Shown: positions 1-12,109, numbered from the stretch's first letter. The stretch: DNA of 64,000 bases from Acanthococcus lagerstroemiae (GCA_031841125.1 CM063113.1:37850197-37914196), one strand, 5' to 3'. The notes: generated by a model from the sequence alone, not told the origin. Made by a program: numbers and translations.

Positions 1-1724
1 TAGCTGTGGGTCTCTTCAATAGGGCTGGCGTAAATGTGACAGGTAAGGGGATATACTTCGGGAAGCCACTGAGTTCTATAAAGAGCTATATATGACTTAG
101 GCTACCTGAAATCACAAAAGATGGCACGAAACGCGAGGGAAAGCACAGGTCAACACCGCAAAAGGAGAACCATTTCTACTGCTCCTGATGAGGCATGAAG
201 TTGAGACTACTTTGAAAAATCTAAAAGTAGGGAAAGCGTCTGGCCCTGATAAAATTGAAAATAAAACTTTAAAAGAATTTGCGGAAGTATAAGCTGAACC
301 ATTGACTCTGCTATTCAACAGAATTATTGCGCAAGAATCGATTCCAAAGCAGTGGAAAAAGGCAGAAATTATCCTCCTGCATAAGAAAGGGGATAAGTGC
401 CAACTAAACAATTACCGGCCAGTTAGTCTCTTGTGTACGTAACATCGGTGAAGTCTTTATGAAAATCATAAAAAATAAGGCATACCCCTAGTTGGATAGC
501 GCGCAGCCGGTCGAGCAAGTAGGGATCCGAAAAGGCTTTGCCACGATTGATCATATTCACACACTCAATCAACTTATTGAAAAAACAAATACATATCAAC
601 TCGAACTGAACATGGTTTTTATCGATTTCTGTAAGGCGTTCGATACTGTTTACCACAACTACCTGTGGAACGCCTTCAAAGAACAAGGAATTAATGAAAA
701 AATCATGCGAATTTTGGAAAATTACTACGAAAATACGTGTGCGTATGTGAATATAGGAGGGCTAGAACCGGAGTTCCGACTTCACAGAGGGCTAAAGCAA
801 GGCGACCCCCTGTCCCCAAGCTTATTTAACGCACTTTTGAAACATATTTTCAGGAAACTTGATTGGGAAGAAAAGGATTAAGATCGATGGACAAAATTTA
901 AACCACTTAAGATTTGCAGACGATATTGTCTTGTTGAGCGGGGATGGGGGAACTACAGGAAATGCTCGATGGGCTGGTTGCAGACAGCAAAACAACGGAG
1001 TTTGTCATTAACATCTCCAAAACCAAAGTGATGTGTAATACCACAGGGAATCAAATTAAGATTGGGGAGAAAATTTGAAAGAAGTAGAGGAGTTCACTTA
1101 CCTTGGGCAAATCATGTCCTTTAATGATAAAATGAGGAAAGTGATCGATAAATGAATAAGCCAAGCTTGGAAGGGATATTGGACCTTGAGGAGAGTGTTT
1201 CAAGGAGACTTGGCAATCTCCTCAAAAAATAAAATGCTGGAGGCTTGTATCTTCCCAATACTGACACACGGAGCACAGACAGGGTCTCTCACCAACGTCC
1301 AAGCCAAAAAGCTAGCAGTTACGCAAAGGGGGATGGAAAGGAGTATTCTGAACATTAAAAGGAAGGATAAAATCAGAGTTAAATCTATCAGGGCTAAGAT
1401 AAGATGCAGGGGAATCATATCGATGGTCAAAAAATTGAGAGAAAAATGTCACCCAACGAGAACGGAAGAGAATCGCTGGTGTAGAAGAAGCACTTTCTGG
1501 GTTCCGTATGGACGTAAAAGGAAGAAGGGTAGGCCGATAACAAGCTGGGGACGTGAAATCATCAGAAGGGTAGGAACACCATGGTGTAGAGTGGCTGAGG
1601 GTATGGAAAAATATAGGGGAGGCCTATGCCCGCTACATGGAGGCTCGGTATGACACATAGTTCTTGCATGTTTATGTTATCTTAATTTTATATAATATTG
1701 TATTTATCATACCAATAAAGGCTG

Positions 1725-1757
<33 letters not shown>
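1..1757 (+). pseudogene. RTE-like LINE, reverse transcriptase to 3' end, decayed
   Basis: Non-LTR retrotransposon reverse transcriptase running off the left edge of the window. Visible blocks, spread over several frames: an N-terminal RT region with NNYRPVSL near 407-430, FIDFCKAFD near 619-646, QGDPLSP near 798-817, the catalytic LRFADD box at 907-924, a YLGQ block near 1100, and a C-terminal GEAYARYMEARYD block ending at the TAG at 1658-1660. A short 3' UTR with AATAAA at 1714 is followed by a (TTA)n tail, as is usual in the RTE clade, which lacks RNase H. In-frame stops (for example near 290, 440 and 1153) and several frameshifts show it is dead. The endonuclease part is outside the window. 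The 3' end closely resembles that of the short insertion at 43801-43996, so both are probably one family. The clade name is inferred from motif order and tail type. Confidence 0.85.
1725..1757 (+). repeat. (TTA)n microsatellite tail of the LINE
   Basis: About eleven TTA/ATT units directly follow the LINE 3' UTR. The tail marks the 3' boundary of the copy. Confidence 0.9.
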
Positions 1758-2071
1758 GGGCAAATATCTTACGAGAATATCAAACGGAAATTTATATCAG
1801 GTTGCAAACAGTGCTAGGCCTACCCCAGCAGAAACGGCTAAAAGCTGTGAAGAAAACGAAAACAGTAGCGGACTTATGGAGTTCATATTATGTTGATGGA
1901 AATACTTCTCTAGTTGATTGCGTACAGAGGCTGAGATAATTTCTTAAGTTCCTCTAGGTAGGAAAACACCCATTTCATTCTCGGGGGGAGCGGGGGGTAG
2001 AATCTATTTTCTTCCTTTCTCTCTCTCTCTCTGATCAACTTTGTACTTCATTCATGTTCCTAGTTTCCCTC
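1758..2071. other. No gene seen; short (CT)n
   Basis: No recognisable coding block. A (CT)7 run lies at about 2018-2032 and a G-rich patch near 1983-1998. Confidence 0.6.
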
Positions 2072-2610
2072 AAAATTCAATTCAATTTAATATGCCTTTA
2101 TTATCCCATAAATAATACATTTAAGTTGCCCTCTGCTGGGCAAAGGCCTCTCTTAAGCGCGTCCATTCCCCTCTATGCCATGCAATTTTTTGGTAGTCCC
2201 GATGTTTTAACATTTTGTCAATCACATCCCTCCATCTGGTTCTCTGTTTCCCTTTTTTGCCCCCCTCCCCCCTCAGAAACTAATCTGAGGTTAATTTTGC
2301 CCATCTGTTGTTATCCATCCTAGCCAGGTGTTCCGCCTAATCCCTCTTCAGTCTCCTTATCGCGTGTACGAAGTTTAGGTTATTTCGAAAATTCTTTTCT
2401 TATCTCTTCTCTTAATACCCAGAATTGCTCTTCCCATAAGTTATTTTAATGGGTCTCTATTTTTTTTCTTCTTGTTTCGTAAGCTACCAGGTTTGACACC
2501 CATACGACAAGGTGGGGAAGGCACAGCTGTTCAGAATTTCCCCTTTTCGTGTCTTCTCAAAAAACTGCCTTTAAAAATTGTTTTCAAAGACCAGAATTTT
2601 TTCCCAGAGT
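2072..2610 (-). pseudogene. Second RTE-like LINE family, C-terminal fragment
   Basis: On the minus strand the conceptual translation, with frameshifts and stops, gives the C-terminal signature of a LINE reverse transcriptase: an ILNSC block, then TLSYGCQTW (about 2495-2550), a block ending ARMDNNRWAK (about 2290-2330), and a terminal block RTRWRDVIDKM continuing to LREAFAQQRAT, with the stop at 2121-2123. The 3' end is followed by an AATTG-type tail near 2072-2095 instead of (TTA)n, so this is a different family from the copy at 1-1757. Only the thumb and C-terminus remain. The catalytic RT core is absent, consistent with 5' truncation. Confidence 0.7.
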
Positions 2611-2906
2611 TGGCCATTCTCGTATCGACTACTTCTAGTAAATTTAATCAACATGTTTTATACTGAGCTACGATTTTGCAAATTACAGTTTCTAGTTGAG
2701 CCAGTAGAGGGTTTATTTTGCCGATTGCCAATTGATAAGAATTTTAAAATTTAATAAACTAAAAATGAAACGAATGAAAAAGAAACGAGTGAGATGGAAA
2801 AAGACATAACAAGTTGCGAATTTACCAGCTATTGTACACTTTTACGAACTAAGGGCGTATGTGGTGGGAAAACTTTCCTCTCCCGAACTTGACAAGAAGT
2901 AGTAGT
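2611..2906. other. No gene seen
   Basis: AT-rich sequence with no recognised feature. Confidence 0.5.
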
Positions 2907-3087
2907 AGAGCACCTGGAAACATCCAAGCACTGACATCCGCCATTTTGAGTCGCTTAGTGCCCGACAATTTACAATTCGATATGCCGCACGCTAGCAGCC
3001 CGTTCCGCGTAATGAATTGTGAATCTTCGGGCACTAAAGCAACTCAAAATGGTGGATGTCAGTGTACTCCGGTGTTTCCAGGAGCTT
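2907..3087. mobile_element. Foldback MITE of about 180 bp
   Basis: Two arms of about 75-80 bp face each other. The left arm starts near CACCTGGAAAC (2911) and contains CTGACATCCGCCATTTTGAG. The right arm, read on the opposite strand, starts CTCCTGGAAAC and contains CTGACATCCACCATTTTGAG. The centre lies near 2985-3010. The arms are imperfect, indicating age. No coding sequence; a non-autonomous element by structure. No target duplication was confidently identified. Confidence 0.8.
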
Positions 3088-4273
3088 TAGTCATAGAGAT
3101 CTGTTATTGTTCGAACAAGAGAAAACTAGCGCCAAAAAGTAGTATATCAAGCGCATAGTATTGCAACTGAGTTGTTAGATAAGGTTTTTGAACTTTAAAA
3201 AACAGTGGGTGGGGGGGTACAAATATATTTGGAAGGACATTGAGAATATGAAATTTTTTAACAGGAACAAAGTACAAAGTTTACTAAGAAGAGGAGAGGA
3301 CCTAGATTAAAAATTTTCCCTTCAACCCTTCCATTAAGATTTATTTTGAGCAAGTCCTGTGTTCTGCCTCGCGCAGTGTGAACAAGGTGTATTTTTTTTA
3401 ATTTGTCAAACGTTGGGGACAGTTGTCAGCTTGTCACATATGTACAACTTTGACCAACCATTATTTTCTAATACTAAAAAACTTCTAATGCGTTCACTCC
3501 AGATTACTGGTTCATCAGTTGAACCATAAATACATGTTGAAAATCAATATTCCTGACTTCAGTACCTGATGTATGATTCTATATCACTAGGGCAGGGGGC
3601 AGGGATGTCCCTACAGGGGGCAAAGAGGCAGGGATGTCCCTACAGGGGGCAAAGGAGCAGCGTGCCCTCAAAAATATCTTTCTGGTGCAGAGTTGACAGT
3701 TTGATCAGAATTAGTTACTCATCGTAAACTTAAGAAAATGTAAGTTCTTTTCTTCTCTTCTTTTTTTTTTCTTTTGCTTGGCGATTGAAATTGGAGTATA
3801 AGGTTACCAAAATACAGCCGATCAGTTGGTATTTTTTCCAAGTGAGCCTCCCCTCCCCCCCCCCCCCAAAAAAAAAATAATAAACCGCGCCTTCACGATG
3901 TCCCTGTATGGGGAACTTTTCCTAAGGGAAGGGGGCGTTAACAATTCAATTGATGAATTTTTTATTTTTCATAAATGAAGATCGAAAACACTAAATGTAC
4001 TCTTTAGCCAAAAAGTCTTTTTTTCTTCTTTTTTTTTGTTTCTTTTTAAATAAAATGCCTGAAAATGTGTTTCCCCTCCCTCATTTTTAGAGCAGTAATT
4101 TGTCCCTCGCACCAGTTCCGCCAAGTTGTGACCATATTTCAGAACATACTCGATTATACATAACTAACGGCTGATTGATTGATAGTATGTATGTAGATGC
4201 GGCATTGCACGTTTGGAAGATTTATAAATCGACACTGATTTTCACCTCGACTGATGGACACTGCAGATCACAT
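3088..4273. other. No gene seen; simple repeats only
   Basis: Non-coding AT-rich stretch with the two-unit tandem repeat at 3598-3655, poly-T tracts, and a C-run followed by an A-run at about 3853-3880. Confidence 0.55.
3598..3655. repeat. Two-copy tandem repeat, 28 bp unit
   Basis: The unit GGCAGGGATGTCCCTACAGG plus GGGCAAAG occurs twice in tandem and is almost identical, so it is a recent duplication. Confidence 0.9.
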
Positions 4274-4451
4274 ATTCTGTATGTAGGGTGTGCCAATTCA
4301 CTATATTTCTTCCTTCTGTTGTCCAGAGCACTTTCTGCTGTTATGCATCTTCAGTGGAGTACCCACTCCACTGAAGATGGCATAACAACTGGAAGCTCTT
4401 TGGACAACAGAAGGAAGAAATTGTAAATTAGCACATCCTACGTACAGAATT
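4274..4451. mobile_element. Hairpin (foldback) MITE, 178 bp
   Basis: Two ~88 bp arms form an almost uninterrupted hairpin centred near 4362. The outer ends read ATTCTGTATGTAGGGTGTGC and, on the other strand, ATTCTGTACGTAGGATGTGC. The tip is GGAGTacccACTCC. The arms share the core TTCTTCCTTCTGTTGTCCA. The same arm sequence flanks the larger element at 24891-25347, which makes this the two-arm, loop-less version of that family. No transposase. Confidence 0.88.
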
Positions 4452-6405
4452 TACCAAGTTCACTCACACTCCAACATGGACCCTAAGATCACATACTTAT
4501 ATTAGTGAATGCAGTTATTTCTATATTTTTTATATTCAAATATTAAGTAATGTGCAAAATTATTTTTGTTTTAATTGGGACTACGAAGATTGAGTGAATA
4601 ATCGATCTTACAATGTCGAGTCGACAATCTAAGCGATGCTGATATCGCCAGTCGAGTATAATGCAGCTTTCAAATTTGACTCAACAACTATATCGCTGAT
4701 TGGTTATACTTACTGCAGCAAACAGTCGCATAGCCTTCAGTGATTGCCAATATCTCGAGGGTTATTCTTATTACACGTGCAAATGTTTATTCTAAGATCG
4801 ATATAAACTTGTCGAGCACCTTGCCGATGTAGTTGTCGATATCGACTGTGTTTCTGGGCATTATACTGAAAACATAGCTTCCTCCAGCCGATATTTCGAC
4901 TACTGAGGAAAAACTATAGCAGAACTCAATATCAGTACGCTAGCTAGCCAGTCAGGCCGGCGAATATGATGTGGAACAAGCTACTCCAAAAGTGAGGAGT
5001 GCAGTACTGAGTACTGATCAGGTAAATGACACGTTAGAAATGAGTTGAGGGAGCGAGTCGTTCAAGGCCAAGGTTCTGAAACGTTCAGATAGGAAGCTTG
5101 ATGTATAACAGTTAGGCCCTAGCTCTACTAAACTAAGGGGGCTCCTCTGTATATCCACTGGCTCTTCTAGTCAAAATAGTAGTCAGTCAGTCAGTTCCCC
5201 AGTTACGAATCAGAAAGTGTTCTCGTGATGGTAGAGCATGCAGGTCTTCGGATGCTCTCCATACTTTCATAGTTATGGTTCTGGCTTTGAATGTGTACTG
5301 TTTGTGTCTAATCGAATGACTCCTTGGATAGATGCTTCAGTTTGGACTCTGAAAATTATGGAATTATCTTTGGTAGCTGGGTCTACCTACAGTTCATCAT
5401 TTTCAATCAGAATACCTAATAGTCGTTTTTAGTGACTGCATTTATACCTAAAAGTTTGAGCCGCGGTGGTGCCAGCGGATTTAATATTGAATGTCCATCA
5501 TGCAGTTCTCATTATATCAATTTATTCTAATATGCGTAAACGGTCCCCGGATGAAGAGATTTCCAATTACCTATCTATTAATAGAAGTTACTTCATGTTG
5601 AATAAAATTCTGAACCTAAAATTTGTCTCGAGCGATTTCATTAGCATACAAGCTCGATTGAAAATCGTTGTAGGTATAATTCAATGCTCTTTGAACACAA
5701 CAGGTATATCTAGATGACTCAGTTGTTACCTTCTCGATTGCCTCCCTATTGCTACAGCCTCCAAAACTACCAAAAATATACCAACACTCGACTTGATGAT
5801 TGAGTTTCAGATGTGAGTAAATAAGGTATTATTCTAGTACATCTGACTTTTTATTGTACGATAATTCTGAATTAAAACTTTAATCCTTTAATCTATAATG
5901 ATTTAAAACAAAATAATAGTGCGTATCTGAACGTCAAAACATGTGATTGCCTCGCAGTATGCGTATTATTTAATTAATACTTGATAAAATTATAACACTA
6001 CACAACAGCATAAAAAACGATGAGATGAGATTATATGATTGAACTGAATACGATGACGCTAACGATTTTTTTCAAGAACCACTCGTTTTCCATATTAGAG
6101 ATTAAAATTTTATCAAATTTTTTCACTTATTATTCCTTTTTGTAATCCATGAATAGCTACACTGATGCTGATAACAATGTTTGATCAGTCGGTATCACCT
6201 TGATGATGCTAAAATTTACATTTAAGATAGGAGATTGTGGGGTGGGGGATGAATTATAATAAGATAATGAACATCGGCCTTAATTTCCTCGTTGAAAATA
6301 AAATATAGAATCAGATATTCCCTTTTTTTCTTTTTTTTTTTTTTTTTACAAAATCTCAATCTGCTGTTGTGTGGTGTAATTTATGATTAGTTACGGGCAA
6401 TATAA
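4452..6405. other. No gene seen
   Basis: About 1.9 kb of non-repetitive DNA. A short GTCA repeat lies near 5183-5196 and poly-T tracts at about 6323-6348. The long T-run is an A-run on the minus strand, about 60 bp beyond the Kunitz stop codon. No AATAAA was identified between that stop and the A-run. Confidence 0.5.
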
Positions 6406-6569
6406 TTAATCACAGTTCTCCATGCAGTCTTCTTTCGAATCAAATCGATTACTGTTACCTCCACACCCTCCATAGATGAACGTGGTGCATTGCTTTATCG
6501 TTGAGTCATAATACCACATCTGGAAATCAGCCTTGCAAGGTCCCGATACTGGTGGAAGAAAGCAACGAG
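6406..6569 (-). CDS. Kunitz-type protein, terminal exon: canonical Kunitz domain 2 and stop
   Basis: Terminal coding exon of 164 nt. The acceptor TTTGAATTTTCAG lies just upstream. The first two bases (CT) complete a codon begun by the G that ends the 7432-7695 exon, giving Ala, so the two exons join in frame. It encodes 53 residues and a TAA stop at 6408-6406. Cysteine spacing is exactly canonical, 8-15-7-12-3, with GPCK around the reactive site (P1 = Lys), FIYGGCGGNSNRF, and a final EDCMENC. In this family a P1 Lys predicts trypsin-like serine protease inhibition in an extracellular setting. The protein ends one residue after Cys6. Start of the protein and expression are unknown. Confidence 0.92.
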
Positions 6570-7431
6570 CTGAAAATTCAAAGTAAACAGTAGCCATCAG
6601 AAAACGGATATATATTGCGGAGGAGGAAGGAAATCCGATAGTAATTTCAGTGAAAATATTTTACTAACCATATTAGTTTCCCCTTCCCTCTTTGATGGGT
6701 CTTTTCTTTTAAAATAATACCAAATAATACTAGATCTTTCTGGGTATACCTATTATGAGGTAAAAACTTTTGGACAAACTAAATAATAATACTTTAAAGT
6801 CAAACTGTGTTACTATTTTCACTATAAGCTGTATTACCTAATACTGGTCACTATGTCGATACATGGTTAATTTTAGCATGAATTATCATAAGGTCTCACT
6901 TGGCTCCTTGCTTTGTCATATTAGTTCGCATTTTGTCGCAATATTGGCCCTTTTTTTCTCCGAAGAAAATTTAAGTAATTTTTCGTAATTTTTTCTATAC
7001 TATACAGAGTTATCAAGAATGCCAGAAAACTAATTTCTGACGTGATCGTATGTATCTATAAAATAGACATTAATACTCGTAAATGAATTATAAGAATTAT
7101 GAAAGCCTCTCGCCGTGCTGAAATAGGGAAGCCATAACACCACTGGAGTAATGGTCTAACCAATTTTCGGTATGGCTTAAAAAATGTTGTTGGGTGAAAA
7201 TTCAGAATTACTAAATGTGACTGAAACTTTCGAAAGGTTCTTTTGGTTTCCTAATGCATCAGATAAGATTTTCCGCGCTCATAGATGTTCTTTTGAGCTC
7301 ATTTACACGATTATAAAAACCTTTTTGATGGTGACTCGTAGATGATAGGTCACTTCATGCAATAGGCCTGTTCAGTTATTCGCTTATAAGGTTATAAAAT
7401 ACCTACACGCTAGCCAGTGGGTGATACTTAC
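6570..7431 (-). other. Intron of the Kunitz gene (862 bp, GT-AG)
   Basis: GTAAGTATC at the donor and TTTTCAG at the acceptor. Phase 1. No recognised element inside. Confidence 0.85.
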
Positions 7432-7695
7432 CAGGCTTATCAGCAGGCGTAGTTGGTATTCTAGGCCTAGTAGGCTTTCTAGGCCGGTAACTAGGCTTTC
7501 TAGGTTTGGAAGTGCCAACTCCATCACAGAATTCGTGGCATTCCTCTGATGTTTTAAAATTATTAGCGAGGTAGTTGTGCGGCACAGAACATCCGTTAAA
7601 CTGAATGCAGGTCTTTTTTTCAGGAGCGTAGAACCAATACAGGCCCTGTCTATTTGGGGGGCAGTATTCTGTCTTTGGACGCTGGAAGCACACAA
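7432..7695 (-). CDS. Kunitz-type protein, internal exon: divergent Kunitz domain 1 plus basic Pro-rich linker
   Basis: Internal coding exon of 264 nt. The 3' splice site TTGTGTTTCAG precedes 7695 and the 5' splice site GTAAGT begins at 7431. It enters with 2 nt of a split codon and leaves with 1 nt (phase 1 to phase 1), typical of mobile Kunitz exons. The product has six cysteines: CFQRPKTEYC, then CIQFNGC, then ECHEFC. Spacing is 8-17-5-16-3 instead of the family's 8-15-7-12-3, the residue after Cys2 (P1) is Pro, and GG before Cys4 is NG. The conserved NNF motif before Cys5 is kept. Residues after Cys6 form a linker rich in Pro, Lys and Arg with PRKP repeats. Inference: a disulfide fold is retained, but canonical trypsin inhibition by this domain is unlikely. 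The upstream signal-peptide exon was not found in 7760-9590. Confidence 0.85.
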
Positions 7696-8402
7696 CTGAA
7701 ACACAAATGCAAGTACATTTCGGAATCTCATAGTATGTAGTCTGTGATCGTTGAATCATTCAATGCTTAGTGAATCGGAGTGGCAGAATCGAATTTGTTT
7801 TCGTATAGGAAAGAAAATACGTTACTGGCTAATAGTGAAAATGGTTGATGATATAAGTGCTGAGGTATTCACTGACGATGAAAAAAAAAATTCTGTTTTG
7901 CTGTATCCAATTAGGTGGTGTAGTTTCAATTTGAAATCAGTGTGCCAAAAACTGCGAGTTGAATTGTCTGATTAATTTCAAAATTTTATATTTCATTGTT
8001 TTATGGTTAATACAAGAAATTGAAGTTTCGAAAATATTGATAAATAGGTATTTACTGGATGTACAGCGACAATGCTTATTTTAATTTCTCAAAATTACCC
8101 ACTTTTATTGCACATCCATGGTTTGGTTGGTAATAAGATCGAACCTGACCTAAATCTTATGTTTTGGGGTTTGTATCTGGCCGTATGTTTTAAAATTTAA
8201 CAGGGCTAATGGCAGTGTAGTGTCGTTGTGTCAACTGCACCTAGCGATCGTTCATCTTATTTAACAATTGCTCATCCTTTTTGACAAGCCAAAACATTTT
8301 TCTATTTTGCTTATTTTTTATTTATTATTTTTTGATAAAGATTTTCTTCTAGTTCTATATTTTGGGAACGCAGCGTTGTTTTGACCTACTTTTCTGCTGA
8401 AG
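7696..8402. other. No gene seen upstream of the Kunitz exon
   Basis: I looked on the minus strand for a short hydrophobic ATG exon ending in a phase-1 GT donor and found none convincing. It may lie farther upstream or beyond the 9589-12735 element. Confidence 0.5.
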
Positions 8403-8403
8403 A

Positions 8404-8478
8404 GGGTGCCAAATTATTATTATTATTATTATTATTATCTATTATTATTATTATTATCTATTATTATTATTATTATTC
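8404..8478. repeat. (ATT)n microsatellite, interrupted
   Basis: Three ATT/TTA blocks separated by TATC interruptions. This could be the tail of an eroded LINE, but no LINE coding sequence was recognised before it. Confidence 0.9.
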
Positions 8479-9588
8479 ATTTACTTTCGTGGACAGCTGC
8501 TTGATCACGGTGTCTAATTGCTGCATCACTGGAATCCAAAGCTGTAATAGCCAGTAAGATAGTAAAAGTTGAGAAAAGGACCAAAGTGTTCATAATTAAT
8601 TGTACGAAATGATCAAGTTTCAAAATTCACGTCACTAATATTTGGTTTATTTTACTAGTTACAGGTTGTCGACTGAATCAACAATTCTATGGAAATGATA
8701 AAAGACGAATAAACAGCACCAGCAGCTGAATTGAATTTATATTAGCCCATTCTAGTTTCAACATATTGGTCTTATCTTATTACCGGTATTGCAATAACTA
8801 ATTATTACTCATACAGTTTTGCCAAGATGTTATCTTTTTCTATTAAAATTTTTGCACATAAATAATAATTGTTAAAATTTATTAACGTGATGCAACAGAC
8901 CGCTTCTGTCGAGTCGTAAAATAAGATATTATAGATTTGATGTAATATGCCTGTATGTACCTTTTTTTCCGCAAGACTCGAAACCTTTAGTACCAATGGG
9001 GGGGGGGGGTCAGGGTAGGTTGGCGCCTGAGAATACGATGCTCGTTTGGAGAAACTTAACAGGATGGAAAAAGTGTTTGTAACCACAAGTAAGATGGAAA
9101 TTATGTACAAAATAATCTAATTAGATGAAGGGTGATACAGCTAAATTATTCTATTATTACTTGTATCATTCGCTTTAACCAACTCGACGGGTTTGCTAAT
9201 AAAAATATACAGGTCAACCTATCGAAATTGTATATCTTCTAGGTCAGTGAGTGTTATTATCCTATCAGATGTTTGATCTATCCTCGATTCAAGTCTCTGA
9301 ATGAAAATTGCTCCCTTAAAATTGACGAAAGTGGCTTGGCTTGAAACGTCGACTAGAACATGTGATATATGTACCTAAGGGATTTTTGGGTCACCGATTT
9401 CGCTTTGAAAATTCCATTGAATTTTGGATCCAGTCCTGATTTTAGCTCTTAAAACTGAGAAGGCAAAACTAAAATCAAACAACGTGTCAAAATAGGGGTC
9501 TCTTGAGTCATTTATTTCGGATATCCCATTTGATTTCGCGTACGTGGATACTTAAACTAAACTTCACAGACAAAAATTGTGATTATTT
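8479..9588. other. No gene seen
   Basis: Non-coding. A G-run lies near 8998-9010. Around 9280-9540 there are sentence-like blocks (GATTTCG, TTGGATCC) weakly resembling the degenerate repeats at 42.1-44.4 kb. Confidence 0.5.
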
Positions 9589-9799
9589 TTAAGCCGGCTA
9601 TTTACACTATGCGCGAACCACACGAAAAAGAGAATTGCGAAAAATTCGCCGAAAAAATGACGAATCGCGATGAATCAGTTACTATACACTATTCGTAATT
9701 CGTTCTAATTTCGTATGCCACGATTCGTGAATCAAGCGAGGGATTAATGTGCGGAATACGTGAAAACGTGGCAGTTTATTTGTTTTGAAACCCGAGAAT

Positions 9800-10480
9800 A
9801 AAGTTGTATTTTGTAAAAACTCCGATGGTTTTTGAAGAATTTTATCGAAAATCTTCAGGAAAAATCTCCGATGACTTTTAAAGAATAATTTCGTTGGAAA
9901 TCTATGAGAAGAATCTCCGATGATTTTTAAGGAATTTTATCGGAAATTTTTAGAAAAAATTCTCCATGTTTTCCACAAAATTTCATCAAAATTCTTCGAG
10001 AAAATTTTCCAATAATATTTGAAGAATTTCTTACTAGGAAATATTGGGGGGGGGGGAACTCTGATGGCTTTCAATAATCTTACTGAAAATCTTCAGGAAA
10101 AATGTTCGATGATCTCCGAAGAATTCCAGCGGAAATCTTCGAGACGAATCTTCGATGATTTTTAAGGAATTTCATCGGAAATTTTTGGGAAAGAAAATCC
10201 CGTATGTTTTCCAAAACATTTTACCAAAATTCTGTGAAAAAATTTTCCGATAATTTTTGAAGAATTTCGTACTAGGAAATATTGGGGGCGGGGTACCCCG
10301 ATGGTTTTTGAAGAATTTTATTAAAAATCTTCAGGACAAATGTACAATGATCGAAGAATTTCATCAGAAATCTTCGAAAAGAATCTCTGATTATTTTTAA
10401 GAAATTTCATTGGAAATTTTTGGGGAAAAATTCCGATAACTTCCGACGAATTGAGACTAATTTCCCACTCATGTGATGGG
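9800..10480 (+). repeat. Left satellite array, ~48 bp unit, orientation A
   Basis: Degenerate units of the type TCTCCGATGATTTTTAAGGA followed by ATTTCATCGGAAAT. CTCCGATGA starts at 9866 and 9915, and a diverged start lies at 9962 (spacing 49 and 47). A higher-order repeat of about 240 bp is visible: the block ending TACTAGGAAATATTGGGGG recurs near 10032 and 10273. Confidence 0.8.
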
Positions 10481-10489
10481 ATCAGAAAT

Positions 10490-11282
10490 TTTTCCTGAAG
10501 ATTTTCGATGAAATCCTCCAAAAACTATCGGAGTTTTTTCCCAAACACAATTTCCGATGAAATTCTTCAAAAATTGTCGGGAAATTATCCGGAAAGTTTT
10601 TGAAGAAATTCTTTAGAAAAAACATTAGAAATTTTTTCTGAAGATTTTCGATGAAATTTTCCGGAAATATCGCATATTGTTCTCAAAGATTTATAATGAA
10701 ATAACTATCGGAGATTTTCTCCGAACATTTCTGATGAAATTCTTCGGAAATTATCGGTAATTTATCTAAAAAATTTCCGTTAAAAATCTCTGGAGATAAT
10801 CGGAACTTTTTTCTGAGTCCTTCAAAAATTAGCAGAAACACTTCGATAATTTCCGATAAAATCCTTCGGAATCATTGGAGATCTTCCCTAAATCCGACGA
10901 CATTCTCGGTGACTTTTCTCGATCATGTCCAATGAAATTCTTCAAAAATGATCAGAAATTTTTCCTTAATATTTTCGATAAAATTCCTCGGAAATTATCT
11001 TCGGAAATCATCTTCGCGAAGATTTCTGATCAAATTCTTCAAAAATGATTGGAAGATTTTCCCGAAGATTTTTGAAGAAATTCTTTGGAAAACATTGGAA
11101 ATTTTTCCTGAAGATTTCCAATGAAATTCGCCAGAAATCATCACACATTATTCTGAAAGATTTCCAATAAAATAATCATCGGAGATTTTCCCCGAACATT
11201 TTTGATGAAATTTTTCGGAAATTGTCGGCAATTTATTCCAAAATTTTCGATGAAAATCTCTGGAAATCATAGAAACTTTTTG
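10490..11282 (-). repeat. Right satellite array, part 1, orientation reversed
   Basis: Same unit as the left array but inverted (GATGAAATTCTTCGGAAATT, ATCGGAGATTTT). A higher-order block of about 470 bp, from TCCTTCAAAAATTAGCAG (about 10817) to AAATCATAGAAACTTTT (11282), recurs at about 12126-12575. Confidence 0.8.
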
Positions 11283-12109
11283 ACATTTTCATGTCTTTGC
11301 TTTGGCACATAAAAGAAAAAAACGTTATTTTTAACCGTTACTTTGGAGCATCATAAAGAAAAACAGCTGATCGAGAACTTTGGCACATTAACGAAAAAAG
11401 TGTTACTCTTTGATCGTTACTTCTCCTGATCACACCCTAATAAAAAAAATTTCCATGGAAATTTCTATTATTAACAGCATGGTTGCAGACTGTTTAAGCG
11501 TTACTTCTATCCGTATGATTTAACTCTCCATGGTCACAATTCAGTTTAATGGTTCAAATTTCCATGGACACTCTTATTTCTTTCAGCCATCTTCAGTATT
11601 TAATAAAAATTTCTATTGAAATTTTTTTCCATTAGGGTAGGATTAAGTCGAATTATTTTCTATTAATTCTTCCATGGATTTATTTTATTATTATTTTTTT
11701 CCCCATTATTTCTTGTCGAGAATTAAAATGCGTGCTTTTTTGCCGACCCGCCTCAACGAGGTTACTTATTTACTTTTTTCTTCTCATTTCCAATTCAGTT
11801 CGCAGGTTGGTTCAGTGGTGCGTATTTCGTGAAGCCAATCCGTATGATTTACTCTTCATGGTTACAAGTCAGTTCACAATTCATTTCAGTAGTCCATATA
11901 TTTCCATGTAAATTTTTATTTCTTCTAGCCAACTTCAGTATTTAATAAGAAATTTCCGTGGAATTTTTTTTTTTTACTAAGTAGGATCAGGCCAAACGAA
12001 ATTGTGACCACGAAGAGTTAAATCATACGGAAATCGGGACATGAGAATGCTCTCCCGTTGTTGCAGATTTGTCTGCGACATGTTTAGATTTCCTAAATCA
12101 TGACATTTA
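11283..12109. repeat. Insert between satellite blocks: duplicated ~330 bp unit with inverted ends
   Basis: Contains direct repeats: ATCCGTATGATTTA plus CTCTCCATGG near 11508 and a similar block near 11839, and a ~120 bp segment ending in AATTTCTATTGAAATTTTTT (about 11537-11653) repeated at about 11864-11999. ATTTCCATGGAAATTT near 11450 faces the diverged ATTTCTATTGAAATTT near 11618. The end near 12008-12032 is an inverted copy of the CCGTATGATTTAACTC block. It looks like one or two nested non-autonomous elements that split the right satellite array. Confidence 0.6.

Noticed and set aside
8805..9110. Minus-strand frame with a hydrophobic start as a possible signal-peptide exon for the Kunitz gene
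   Set aside because: It does not begin with ATG and lacks a phase-1 donor after the hydrophobic stretch.
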